From contig JADIZB010000012.1 of assembly GCA_016705005.1 (NCBI GenBank), positions 124,001 to 188,000 on the forward strand: a stretch of 64,000 nucleotides of DNA, read 5' to 3'. Numbering within the stretch: the stretch's first letter is position 1; the number at the start of each line of letters is the position of its first letter. The notes below the pieces were generated by a model, which made no database searches, was not told where the DNA came from, and saw only the letters and a list, made by a program, of their open reading frames with translations. The translations under genes and the position numbers were made by a program. Positions 37,377 through 47,206 of the stretch are shown piece after piece. The DNA is from Bacteroidales bacterium (lineage in GTDB: Bacteria > Bacteroidota > Bacteroidia > Bacteroidales > Lentimicrobiaceae).

Positions 37377-37646
37377 ATGTACCTAACTTCAGAAGTAAAG
37401 ACAAATATTTTCAGTGCATATGGCAAGACAGCCACTGATACCGGATCAGCCGAAGGTCAGATTGCGCTTTTCACCCACAGGATTCAGCATCTTACCGAAC
37501 ATCTGAAAATCAACAGAAACGATAAGGTTACCGAGCGTTCGCTTGTTCGTTTGGTAGGTAAACGCAGAAGATTGCTCGATTATCTGAAGGAGAAGGAAAT
37601 TGACCGGTACAGGGATATCATCAAGAAATTAAACATCAGGAAGTAA
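37377..37646 (+). CDS. rpsO: 30S ribosomal protein S15
   Basis: 89 residues. The usual S15 blocks are present: TGSAEGQIALFTHRIQHLTEHLKIN (helices 1-2) and RLVGKRRRLLDYLKEKEIDRY. The ATG at 37377 is preferred over one 12 codons upstream because it matches the family start and lies after the promoter. S15 binds 16S rRNA at the central domain. rpsO is followed by pnp, a common order in many bacteria. Confidence 0.97.
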   Translation: MYLTSEVKTNIFSAYGKTATDTGSAEGQIALFTHRIQHLTEHLKINRNDKVTERSLVRLVGKRRRLLDYLKEKEIDRYRDIIKKLNIRK

Positions 37647-37669
37647 TTCCGGATATGTTACAAGGATTA

Positions 37670-37702
37670 AGAGGCAATTATTTAATTAATTGCCTCTTTT
37701 TG
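37670..37702 (+). terminator. Terminator after rpsO
   Basis: AGAGGCAATT / AATTGCCTCT stem around an 8-base loop, followed by five T. Pnp therefore has its own promoter. Confidence 0.9.
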
Positions 37703-37757
37703 TATCATTTAAATTCAAATATTTCTTTTTGTTTCTCAACCCTATCTATTTTAACTG

Positions 37758-37765
37758 TAATTTTG
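37758..37765 (+). promoter_or_regulatory. -7 element of pnp
   Basis: TAATTTTG about 57 bp before the pnp ATG. A TTG at 37729-37731 is at a longer distance than usual (26 bp). Confidence 0.5.
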
Positions 37766-37821
37766 CGACCGTTTATGCGGAGATCCCGCCGAATAATTAA
37801 ATACAATTTTCAAATATTTTT

Positions 37822-39954
37822 ATGCAAGGAATAGTAAAAACTTTCGACATTGGAGATGGAAGGACCATCTCAATTGAAACCGGTCGTCTTGCCAAACAAG
37901 CTGATGGATCCGTAGTAGTAAGAATGGGTGACACCATGCTGTTGGCAACTGTGGTTGCCCGCAAAGAAGCCGGCGAGAATGTCGACTTTATGCCTCTCTC
38001 GGTTGAATACCGTGAAAAGTATGCCGCTGCCGGGCGTTTCCCCGGTGGTTTTTTTAAACGTGAAGCCAGGCCTTCGGACTATGAAATTCTTATTTCACGT
38101 CTTGTTGACAGGGCACTGAGACCTTTGTTCCCGGATGATTTTCATGCAGAAACCCAGGTTTTGATTACGCTTATGTCGCTTGATGAAAATGTTCTTCCCG
38201 ATACTCTTGCCGGTTTGGCTGCTTCTGCAGCTCTTGCCGTTTCAGATATTCCTTTCAACGGTCCCATTTCAGAAGTTCGCGTAGCGCGCATCGATGGAAA
38301 TTTTGTGGTTAATCCTTCTACCAAGGATATGGAGCGTGCTGATATAGATATCATTGTTGCTGCTTCTTTCGACAATATTATGATGGTTGAGGGTGAAATG
38401 AGCGAGGTTTCTGAAATCGATATGATTGAAGCCATTAAGTTTGCTCATGATCACATTAAATTACAGTGTACTGCTCAGCTCGAACTTGCTGCCATGGTGG
38501 CCAAATCCAGCCCGAAACGTGAGTACAATCATGAAACAAATGATCCGGATCTGAAAGTTGCCATACGCGAATTTGCATACAACAGCATTTTTGAAGTTGC
38601 CGGCAATCCTACATCCAAGCAGGAAAGAACCGACGCCTTCAAAGCCATCAAAGCTGATTTCATTGCCACACTTGATCCGGAAGAGGCCAAAACCAAGGAG
38701 TTCATGATTTCACGTTACTATCATGACATCGAAAAAGAAGCTGTACGTAATGTGATTCTTGACAAACGTCAGCGCCTTGATGGCCGTAAGCTTGACGAAA
38801 TCCGTCCCATCTGGTGCGAAGTTGACTACCTGCCTGCTGTGCATGGTTCTGCCATTTTTACCCGTGGAGAAACACAATCGCTTACCACAGTGACCCTTGG
38901 TTCCAAGCTTGATGAGCAGATGATTGATGGTGTGGTTTTCGAAGAAAAGATTAAATTTATTCTTCATTATAACTTCCCCCCGTTCAGCACTGGTGAAGTA
39001 AAAAGAATGTTAGGTACTGGCCGCCGCGAAATCGGCCATGGAAACCTGGCCATGCGTGCCCTGAAACCAATGATTCCTACCGGAGAAGAAAATCCATATA
39101 CCATCCGTGTTGTCAGCGATATTCTTGAATCGAACGGATCGTCATCGATGGCTACTGTATGTGCAGGAACCATGGCATTGATGGATGCCGGTGTTAAGCT
39201 GAAGAAACCTGTTTCCGGCATTGCCATGGGACTTATTTCTGACACAAAGAACAACCGTTTTGCAGTTCTGAGCGATATCCTCGGCGATGAAGATCATCTG
39301 GGTGATATGGACTTCAAGGTAACCGGAACAGTTGACGGTATCACCGCCTGCCAGATGGACATCAAGGTCGATGGTCTGCCACATGAAGTACTTGCCCAGG
39401 CCCTCGAACAGGCCCGTAAGGGACGCCTTCATATCCTTGGCGAAATGGCTAAAACCATAACTACCCCACGTGAAGATTACAAACCGTTTGTTCCACGCAT
39501 TGTCAAGATTACCATCCCGAAAGAATTCATTGGTGCCGTTATCGGACCAGGTGGCAAGGTTATTCAGGAAATGCAGCGTGAAACAGGTTCAACCATCGTT
39601 ATCGAAGAAGTTGGTGAATTCGGTATCATTGATATCGTTTCAAACAACAAGGCCTCCATTGAAGCTGTAAAAGATAAAATCAAACGTATTGTTGCCATCC
39701 CCGAAATCGGAACCATCTATCATGGTGTTGTTAAAAAACATAACCACTTTTGGTGCTTTTGTAGAAGTCCTTCCCGGAAAGGATGGACTCCTGCATATTT
39801 CTGAGATCGACTGGAAACGTCTGAAGGATGTTGAAAGTGCACTGAAGGTAGGTGATGAAATAGATGTCAAGCTGATTGAAATTGACAGTAAGACCGGCAA
39901 ATTAAAACTTTCTCGAAAAGTTCTATTGCAAAACCTGAACCGGAGATTAATTAA
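37822..39954 (+). CDS. pnp: Polynucleotide phosphorylase, frameshifted near its 3' end
   Basis: PNPase: two RNase PH domains (residues 1-555, including GRFPGGFFKREARPSD and GTGRREIGHG), a KH domain with GPGGKVIQEMQRETG near 580, and a final S1 domain. As read, the frame breaks at 39733-39738, an A6 run: one A too many, then wrong residues until stop at 39804. Removing one A restores the S1 domain (VKNITTFGAFVEVLPGKDGLLHISEI). A second break near 39929 (a missing C) affects the last ~10 residues, after which the natural tail (LLPKPEPEIN) ends at 39954. Both changes are in simple sequence and near other such errors, so sequence error is likelier than decay. It degrades RNA 3' to 5'. Confidence 0.9.
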
Positions 39955-40013
39955 TGTAACATTTCTCTGGATTTTGCGTAAAAGGGTTCACTGTTAAAAT
40001 TTATCGGATAAAA

Positions 40014-40877
40014 ATGAGGCAACTAAAGATTACAAAACAGGTTACCAACCGCGAAACTGCATCACTTGACAAATACCTGCAGGAGATCGGTAAAGTTGAA
40101 TTGATTACAGCTGATGAAGAGGTAGCGCTGGCACAAAAAATCAAACAGGGTGACCGGGCTGCACTTGAGAAACTGACCAAAGCCAATCTCAGGTTTGTGG
40201 TTTCCGTTTCAAAACAATACCAGAATCAGGGTTTAAGTCTGCCCGACCTAATCAACGAAGGCAATCTTGGTCTGATCAAGGCTGCCCAGCGTTTCGATGA
40301 AACCAGGGGATTTAAGTTTATTTCCTACGCCGTATGGTGGATCAGGCAGTCGATTCTGCAGGCTCTGGCCGAGCAGTCGCGTATTGTCAGGCTCCCGCTG
40401 AACAAGATCGGGTCGATCAACAAGATCAACAAGGCTTACGCCAAGCTTGAGCAGGAATACGAGCGCGAACCGAATTTCGATGAGATTGCCGGACTGCTCG
40501 AAATAAGCGAGAACGAGGTAAAGGAATCAATGCGCAACTCAGGCCGCCATGTATCGATGGATGCCCCGCTGGTTCAGGACGAAGACAATAACATGTACGA
40601 CGTTCTGCGCAGTGAGGATGGCCCGACCCCTGAAACCGAACTTCTGTATGAATCACTCCGCAAGGAAATCGAACGGGCTGTTTCAACCCTGACCCCGCGT
40701 GAAGCCGATGTTATCAGGCTCTACTTCGGACTGGGTGGTGAGCATCCGCTGACCCTCGAAGAGATTGGTGAAAGGTTTGACCTCACCCGTGAAAGGGTCC
40801 GGCAGATTAAGGAAAAAGCCATCCGGAGGCTGAAACATACCTCCAGAAGCAAAATTCTGAAAACTTATCTTGGATAA
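40014..40877 (+). CDS. rpoD: Primary sigma factor RpoD (short Bacteroidota type)
   Basis: 287 residues. Regions: 1.2 (DKYLQEIGKVELITADEEVALAQKI), 2.1-2.4 (ANLRFVVSVSKQYQNQGLSLPDLINEGNLGLIKAAQRFDETRGFKFISYAVWWIRQSI), 3 and 4.2 with the HTH (LTLEEIGERFDLTRERVRQIKEKAIRRL). Bacteroidota RpoD lacks most of region 1.1 and the non-conserved region, which explains the short length. It recognises TTG/TAnnTTTG promoters. The gene is intact although its neighbours on both sides carry frameshifts. Confidence 0.97.
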   Translation: MRQLKITKQVTNRETASLDKYLQEIGKVELITADEEVALAQKIKQGDRAALEKLTKANLRFVVSVSKQYQNQGLSLPDLINEGNLGLIKAAQRFDETRGFKFISYAVWWIRQSILQALAEQSRIVRLPLNKIGSINKINKAYAKLEQEYEREPNFDEIAGLLEISENEVKESMRNSGRHVSMDAPLVQDEDNNMYDVLRSEDGPTPETELLYESLRKEIERAVSTLTPREADVIRLYFGLGGEHPLTLEEIGERFDLTRERVRQIKEKAIRRLKHTSRSKILKTYLG

Positions 40878-40880
40878 AAA

Positions 40881-40911
40881 AAAAGAGCGGACTAACCTCC
40901 GCTCTTTTTTT
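40881..40911 (+). terminator. Terminator after rpoD
   Basis: AGAGCGGA / TCCGCTCT stem with a 6-base loop followed by seven T, right after the rpoD stop codon. Confidence 0.92.
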
Positions 40912-40939
40912 GTATTTAAATTTAGTAAGGTTTTATTTT

Positions 40940-41630
40940 CAGGCTTTGTTTCGCACGCATCAGAAGTTAAGATGCGCGCGAGCAGGGGGATCCATAAAAT
41001 AAATCTTTGCGTCATAGCGTCTTTGCGTGGTTTTCAGTCAATCACCTGCCCGCGAGCAAGGTGCAAACAGGATTCGTAAAATAAATCTTTGCGTCATAGC
41101 GTCTTTGCGTGGTTTTTTCTGAAGCTCGCACGCATCAGAAGAATGCGCGCGAACAGGAGCACGCATCGAAGCGCCCTTGGGGGGTAAGATGCGCGAGCAG
41201 GGCGAACAGGATCAAAAACTGGGCGAGCGTCTTTGCGTGGTTTTCAATCTGAAAGCCAGGCTCGCACGCATCAGAAGATAAGATGCGCGCGAAAGGGGGG
41301 CCCAAAAGGGCGGCGGCGGGGGGGGGGGGGGGGGGGGGGGGGGGAGGGGGGGCCTGTTTTCAGGCTGCACGCTCAGAAGGGGCGGCTTTCTGGTTTCTCT
41401 GGCCGAAGGTAAGATGCGCGCGAACAGGTGCAGACAGGATTCGTAAATAATCTTTGCGTCATAGCGTCTTTGCGTGGTTTTTCAATCTGAAAGCCACAAG
41501 CTCGCACGCATCAGAAGGCCTGCCCGCCTTTGGTGGGGTGAGATGCGCGCGAGCAGGGTGCGAACAGGATCCATAAAATAAATCTTTGCGTCACAGAGTC
41601 TTTGCGTGGTTTTTCAATCCGGAATCAACC
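40940..41630. repeat. Degenerate array of ~130-bp repeats with palindromes
   Basis: About five imperfect copies of a unit that contains a phrase ATCTTTGCGTCATAGCGTCT (near 41001, 41085, partial near 41226, 41451 and 41581), the 11-base TTTGCGTGG core and a palindrome of the kind TCGCACGCATC...GATGCGCGCGA (40951-40981, 41124-41151, 41260-41292, 41500-41553). Copies differ in length through internal deletions and insertions. A poly-G run interrupts the array. No gene is seen in this 690 bp. Confidence 0.85.
41318..41352. repeat. Poly-G run (27 G, A, 7 G)
   Basis: A run of 27 G, one A, then 7 more G within the repeat array. Such long G tracts in this kind of data often arise from sequencing or consensus failure, though a real G-rich structure cannot be excluded. 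Confidence 0.75.
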
Positions 41631-41684
41631 ATTTGGCCCTTCAGAATTTGCAATAATTGACTAACTTCGCATAAATTTTCAGCT

Positions 41685-42340
41685 ATGAGCCAACATCTGG
41701 TTGCCCCATCACTGCTTTCAGCCGATTTTACCCGCCTGGGTGAAGATATTGAAATGGTCAACCGGAGTGAGGCCGACTGGTTTCATATTGATGTGATGGA
41801 TGGGGTGTTTGTTCCCAATATTTCATTTGGGATGCCGGTCATCAAAGCCATAGGCAAAATTGCAAAGAAGCCGCTCGATGTGCACCTGATGATTGTTCAG
41901 CCTGAACGCTATTTTGAAACTTTCCGTGATCTGGGTGCTGCTTACTTAAGTATTCATTACGAAGCCGTCACCCATCTTCACCGGGCTGTTCACCAGATCA
42001 GGAACTGGGGATGAAAGCAGGCGTGGTTCTGAATCCGCATACCCCTGTTTCGGTGCTTGAAGAAATTATCAGTGAAGTTGACCTGGTGTTGCTGATGTCG
42101 GTGAACCCCGGGTTTGGCGGACAAAAGTTTATCGAAGCTACTTACGATAAAATAAGCAAGCTGAAGAAATTGATCACTGAAAAAAAATCAGTTGCGCTGA
42201 TAGAGGTAGATGGTGGCGTAGATCTTCAGAATGCAGGCAAACTTTTTATGGCCGGAGCCGATGTGCTGGTTGCCGGGAATACAGTTTTTTCATCACCGGA
42301 TCCTTCCGCTACCATCAGGGCCCTGAAGCATACAGTATAA
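41685..42340 (+). CDS. rpe: Ribulose-phosphate 3-epimerase, with one frameshift
   Basis: The two halves together give a normal Rpe (~217 residues): SLLSADFTRLGEDIEM, HIDVMDGVFVPNISFG and DVHLMI in the first, and KAGVVLNPHTP, VLLMSVNPGFGGQKF and LIEVDGGV in the second. The frame breaks at 42005-42010 (CTGGGG), where one T is missing; AACTTGGGG would restore RNLGMKAG. Both catalytic Asp residues (in DVMDG and EVDGG) are present, so the gene is probably functional and the break a sequence error. It converts ribulose-5-P to xylulose-5-P. Confidence 0.9.
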
Positions 42341-42486
42341 TCCGTTTTTTTATGAAATTGTTAAGGCAAAGGACTTTCCTTTGGCCTGCATTGCCATGTT
42401 TTCATCTGCTGATATCTCCCCTTTATCACCTGCACAATCCTAAAAAAACAATTGCCGGTTTATTTTTTTTTAATTTTTACAAATCC

Positions 42487-42494
42487 TACTTTTG
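42487..42494 (+). promoter_or_regulatory. -7 element of the T9SS gene
   Basis: TACTTTTG 18 bp before the ATG. No clear -33 box at standard distance. Confidence 0.5.
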
Positions 42495-42512
42495 GGTCGA
42501 TAAAAATCACAT

Positions 42513-44199
42513 ATGAAACGTGTTTACTTATTACTACTTGTGGCAGGATGTGTCCTGCAGCTGAATGCACAGATAACTGAATTTCCCTGGAACGAAGGAT
42601 TTGAAGATTTGCAGTTTCCTCCAACCGGATGGACCGGCTACCCTATTGTTGCGGGTGATATGGAATTTGTGAGGGCTACCGAAGGCGAATGGCCCGAATG
42701 TTTGCCTCACGACGGAAGTGAAGCAATGGCGAAGTATGGTTCATTCAATGCCTCTGCAGGGGAACAGGCTGTCCTGATCAGCCCGGAAATGATGTTGACG
42801 GATGATAATGTGCTGCGGTTCTGGTTTTTCCGCTCCGAAGATCCCAGCAACAACCGTCACGATAAAATAGAAGTGTATTACAACACCTCTCCCGGGCTGG
42901 CTGGCGCTACCTTCCTGGATTCAGTGAGCAGGGCCATGAATTTTTATCCTGTGGTTTCGCAGGAAGGCTGGTATCAGTATGAATTTGCCTTCGATCATCC
43001 GGGGAGCACGTACATTATTTTTAAAGCCATCAGCGCGTATGGATGGAATATGTACCTGGACGATGTTGAGGTGAATACCAGCAGCATTGATCAGGACCCT
43101 CCGGTTGTGATTTCGCTCGGTGGAACGCAGGTTTATGCCCAGCAGCCGATGAACCTTAAACTGGTTGTACGTGATGTTTCTGATATGCCGGAAACACTTG
43201 ACGGAGAACTCACCATCAACGGACAAACCCAGATCGTTGTTATGACAAAGACCAACGGATCACAGGGTGATTTTACCTATGAGGGAATCATAGCCGGGCA
43301 ACCCGATCACACCCAGGGTGATATCAGGTTCTGGCTGACCGATGAATTCAATAATAACGCATGGTCCGGATATTTTACACTGCACTGGGACTGGATTCAG
43401 CCCATCCTTGAAGAAGGCTTTGAGGAGAGGTGTTTCCTCCTGCAAACTGGACAGTTACCGGGAACCGCTCACATGGCTCTCGTGGGACGACTATGGCATG
43501 GTTTATTACACAGACAGTGATGAAGAGGAATGGGAAGTTTATCCCCCGGAAGGTGAACGACAGGCTGCCGTGGAATGGGACTTTCAGGGAAACGCACAGG
43601 ACGAATGGCTGATTTCACCAGAAGTGCCGGTAACGGTGAATTCAGTGCTCACCTTCAAGACATTTGTAAGGCTGAGAAGTTACGACTATGATGAATTTCT
43701 GGTGAAAGTATCGTCCGATGGTTTTAACTGGGAAACGCTGTGGAGCGCCTATGATCATCCTGCGGGTGTAAGTTCCTATGAAGATGACATTGCACTGAGT
43801 CTCAATAACTATGTTGGAGAGGAAATCCGTATTGCGTGGCATGCCTATAACCTTTACGGAACCAACCTCTGGTATTCCTGGTTTGTGGATGATGTTAAAA
43901 TCAGGGTCACGGATACCATAACCGGTGTGAATCAAACACATGATTTACCCAACAACCGTGCTTACCCCAATCCATTCACTGCAGGCGTCACCATTGATTT
44001 TCATATGACAGGTTCTGGTCCGGTTTCGTTAAGTGTATTCAATTGTACCGGGGCAAAAGTTTATGATCGGGTGATGAGCCTTTCGGGTAAAGGAAGAAAT
44101 GAAATTCTGATTGACGGAACTGATTGGACTTCAGGGCTATACTTTTATCAGCTTCGCACCCCTACAGGTACGGCTTTCGGAAAAATCATCCGGGAATAG
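42513..44199 (+). CDS. T9SS-sorted adhesin-like surface protein, frameshifted
   Basis: Signal peptide (YLLLLVAGCVLQLNA), two cleaved-adhesin/choice-of-anchor-like domains (first ~residues 25-190; second from ~300, with FPPANWTVTG, WLSWDDYGMVYY, DEWLISPEVPV), and a C-terminal T9SS sorting domain (AYPNPFTAGVTIDFH...GLYFYQLRTPTGTAFGKII). The frame breaks twice within about 35 bp: one missing G near 43430 and one near 43460. Adding them back joins the three pieces into one protein of about 563 residues. Both breaks are G-run deletions, again suggesting sequence error. Function: surface or secreted adhesin-like; ligand unknown. Confidence 0.82.
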
Positions 44200-44301
44200 T
44201 TTTTTAAACGGGTGAATAATTGGCTGTAGCGTTGAGCGGCAGTTGAAATTGACCTGATTTTTGTTTTCCCGGCTTTGTTTCTTCGAATTCTTTCACGGGA
44301 T

Positions 44302-44332
44302 TTGTGATTTCTTATAAAAACATGTAGGTTTG
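44302..44332 (+). promoter_or_regulatory. Bacteroidota promoter of pepD
   Basis: TTG (44302-44304) and TAGGTTTG (44325-44332) are 20 bp apart, 35 bp before the ATG. Confidence 0.65.
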
Positions 44333-44367
44333 TAGGAGTAATTTTATCACCAAAAGCACATCATAAA

Positions 44368-45828
44368 ATGAGCAAAGAACTTGACAATTTGCAACCCGCG
44401 GGGCTTTGGAAGTATTTTCAGGAAATCTGCAAAATTCCGCGTCCTTCAAAAAAAGAAGAAAAAATAGCTGCTTACATTGTGGCTTTCGGTGAGAAACTGG
44501 GCCTTGAAACGATTGTGGATGAGATAGGAAATATTCTTATCAGAAAGCCTGCGACCAAAGGCATGGAGAAGGTTCAGACAGTGGTGCTGCAAAGTCACAT
44601 TGATATGGTATGTGAAAAAAACAGCGATACCCTGCATGATTTTGATACCGATCCCATACAGCCCTATATTGATGGGGAGTGGGTCAAAGCCCGCGGAACC
44701 ACCCTCGGCGCTGATGACGGCATCGGTATTGCAGCACAGCTTGCCTTGCTCGAAGCAACCGATATTCCACACGGACCGATCGAATGCCTTTTTACCATTG
44801 ATGAAGAAACCGGGCTTACCGGGGCTTTCGGGCTTAAATCGGATCTGCTCAAGGGCAACATTCTGCTGAACCTTGACTCGGAAGATGAGGGTGAGATATT
44901 CATCGGTTGTGCCGGTGGTAAGGATACAGTGATTACCATGAACTATTCAAAGGTTCCTGTTGGATCAGGCTTTGTTGGATATATAATTAAGGTTAGCGGG
45001 CTGAAGGGCGGTCATTCAGGCGATGATATCAACAAGGGTCTGGGCAATGCCAATAAGATTCTCAATCGCTTGCTGTGGGAAGCCAACAGGCGTTTTGAAC
45101 TACGGCTTTCGAAGTTTGACGGCGGAAATCTGCGGAATGCCATTGCCCGTGAAGCCATGGCAGTTGTTACCATACCAAAAAGGTTTGTCGCCGATTTTGA
45201 AAAATATGCAAGGTTATATGCTGATGTAGTAAGAAAGGAGTACAAGGTTACCGAACCCGGGCTTAATGTACAGTTTAAAACGGCTGATCTGCCCGATTAC
45301 CTCTTCGATGTGGCCACCCAGGAAAGGTTGATCAATGCCTTGTATGCCTGTCCTCATGGTGTTATTGCCATGTCGGCCGATATCCCGAATTTCGTAGAGA
45401 CATCCACAAATCTGGCATCAGTCAAGACATTTGATAAATCCATAGAGATTACCACCAGTCAGAGGAGTTCTGTTGAATCAGCAAAAGACGATGTGGGAAA
45501 CATGGTTGTTGCTGTGTTTAATCTCGCCGGAGGTAAGGCTGTCCATTCTGACGGCTATCCCGGATGGACACCAAATCCGGATTCCGCAGTGCTGGATATT
45601 TCAAGGGCTGCTTATCTACGCCTGTTCAAAACCGAGCCGAAAGTTCTTGCCATTCATGCCGGACTTGAATGCGGCCTGATCGGTGAAAAATATCCCGGTA
45701 TGGATATGATCTCCTATGGCCCGACCATCAAGGGAGCCCATTCGCCCGATGAACGGCTTAAGATTGATACTGCTGTGAAGTTCTGGGATCTGACCCTCGA
45801 GATTCTCAAAAATATCCCTGAAGCATAG
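44368..45828 (+). CDS. pepD: Cytosolic non-specific dipeptidase (aminoacyl-histidine dipeptidase)
   Basis: 486 residues, M20 metallopeptidase. The metal-site residues are found in order: VVLQSHIDMV (His, Asp), GTTLGADDGIG (bridging Asp), FTIDEETGLTGA (catalytic Glu and metal Glu), LNLDSEDEGEIFIG (Asp) and SYGPTIKGAHSPDER (His). A lid domain occupies the middle (KGGHSGDDINKGLGNANKI). It cleaves Xaa-His and many other dipeptides in the cytosol. The length fits PepD. Own promoter and own terminator. Confidence 0.94.
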   Translation: MSKELDNLQPAGLWKYFQEICKIPRPSKKEEKIAAYIVAFGEKLGLETIVDEIGNILIRKPATKGMEKVQTVVLQSHIDMVCEKNSDTLHDFDTDPIQPYIDGEWVKARGTTLGADDGIGIAAQLALLEATDIPHGPIECLFTIDEETGLTGAFGLKSDLLKGNILLNLDSEDEGEIFIGCAGGKDTVITMNYSKVPVGSGFVGYIIKVSGLKGGHSGDDINKGLGNANKILNRLLWEANRRFELRLSKFDGGNLRNAIAREAMAVVTIPKRFVADFEKYARLYADVVRKEYKVTEPGLNVQFKTADLPDYLFDVATQERLINALYACPHGVIAMSADIPNFVETSTNLASVKTFDKSIEITTSQRSSVESAKDDVGNMVVAVFNLAGGKAVHSDGYPGWTPNPDSAVLDISRAAYLRLFKTEPKVLAIHAGLECGLIGEKYPGMDMISYGPTIKGAHSPDERLKIDTAVKFWDLTLEILKNIPEA

Positions 45829-45847
45829 CAAGTAATAAAAGAATACA

Positions 45848-45877
45848 ACGGCCTGAAATCAGGCCGTCTTTTTTTTG
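45848..45877 (+). terminator. Terminator after pepD
   Basis: ACGGCCT / AGGCCGT stem with a 6-base loop, followed by a T run of about 10. Confidence 0.9.
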
Positions 45878-45892
45878 AAACAAAGAAGCACC

Positions 45893-47206
45893 ATGAAAAG
45901 ACTTTTTTCACTGATTTTGTTGTGCTGTTCCCTGATGGTAAAAGGACAGGAAAAGCTTCCTGACAGCAGGCTCAACTGGTTTAATGATGCAAAACTCGGC
46001 ATATTTATTCACTGGGGGATTTATGCAACAGATGGGGTAAGTGAATCCTGGTCGTTTCATAACCGGCGGATTTCACACAACGGTTATATGAAACAACTCA
46101 GCGGGTTTAAGGCTGAGAACTATAATCCCCGTGAGTGGGTGAAACTGATCAGGGAAAGCGGGGCGCGTTACGCTGTGATTACATCGAAGCACCATGATGG
46201 TGTAGCCCTGTGGAATACAAAAATGAACGATCTGAGCATTCCTGCCCGGACGCCTGCCGGACGTGATGTACTGACACCGTTTGTGGAAGAGCTCAGGAAT
46301 GCCGGGCTCAAAACGGGACTTTATTATTCGCTGATCGACTGGACCCATGCCGATTACCCCGGCTTTCTGAGAGATTCGGCGAAGTACGTGCTGAAGGAGC
46401 ATCCTGAAAAATGGGATGGCTTTCTTTCGTTTATGAATGGTCAGCTGGATGAACTGATGAATAAGTTCAATCCCGACCTGTGGTGGTTCGATGGTGACTG
46501 GGAGCACAGTGCCGGGGAGTGGAGAGCCGCCGAAATCCGTAAACGACTGCTGACGCACAAGCCGGAGGCCATCATTAACGGAAGGCTGGCAGGTTATGGC
46601 GATTATGATACCCCTGAACAGAATTTCCCTGTTACAAGGCCCGATTTACCTGCCTGGGAGCTTTGCATGACCATGAACGATTCGTGGGGCTATCAGGGGA
46701 GAGATACCAATTATAAAACACCTTACGAGATCATTTCCATCTTTGCGGATGTGATCGGGTTTGGTGGTAATCTGCTGCTCGACATCGGGCCAAAGGCCGA
46801 TGGTACCATTCCTGCAGCCCAGGTTCATATTCTGAAGGAGCTCGGGAAATGGACAGGTAAACACAGTGAGGCCATTTTTGGCACAAAGGCAGGTTTGCCC
46901 CAGGGACATTTTTACGGACCTTCAACGTTGTCGGCCGATTCGCTGAACCTTTACCTTTTTGTAAGCGGGGGTGACTGTGGCCAGGTGGTGGTCAGGGGAC
47001 TCAACAATGTTGTGAAGGAAGCCGCAATCGTAGGTACCGGAGTTAAACCGGATCTGAAGATTGTCGGTAAAATATCGTGGAGCCCTGTGCCTGGGCTTTT
47101 ATTTGTTGATATTCCGGAAGGGAAAGGTGATAGATACATGACGGTGGTTAAACTGACATTTGATAAACCTGTTTCATTATACAGAGGTAAAGGAGGATTG
47201 CAATGA
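45893..47206 (+). CDS. Secreted alpha-L-fucosidase, GH29 family
   Basis: 437 residues. The ATG at 45893 starts a signal peptide (LFSLILLCCSLMVKGQ). GH29 features: GIFIHWGIYA near 35-45, the SKHHDGVALWNT block, and the nucleophile Asp in WWFDGDWE. The rest of the barrel and a C-terminal beta domain follow. It removes alpha-L-fucose from glycans in the periplasm or on the surface. A second, different GH29 gene follows with a 4-bp overlap. No SusC/SusD pair or sulfatase adjoins, so the pair is not a classical PUL here. Confidence 0.93.
   Translation: MKRLFSLILLCCSLMVKGQEKLPDSRLNWFNDAKLGIFIHWGIYATDGVSESWSFHNRRISHNGYMKQLSGFKAENYNPREWVKLIRESGARYAVITSKHHDGVALWNTKMNDLSIPARTPAGRDVLTPFVEELRNAGLKTGLYYSLIDWTHADYPGFLRDSAKYVLKEHPEKWDGFLSFMNGQLDELMNKFNPDLWWFDGDWEHSAGEWRAAEIRKRLLTHKPEAIINGRLAGYGDYDTPEQNFPVTRPDLPAWELCMTMNDSWGYQGRDTNYKTPYEIISIFADVIGFGGNLLLDIGPKADGTIPAAQVHILKELGKWTGKHSEAIFGTKAGLPQGHFYGPSTLSADSLNLYLFVSGGDCGQVVVRGLNNVVKEAAIVGTGVKPDLKIVGKISWSPVPGLLFVDIPEGKGDRYMTVVKLTFDKPVSLYRGKGGLQ

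Noticed and set aside
41318..41352. Poly-G run as a regulatory G-quadruplex
   Set aside because: It sits in the centre of a region with several probable base errors, so an artefact is the simpler explanation.
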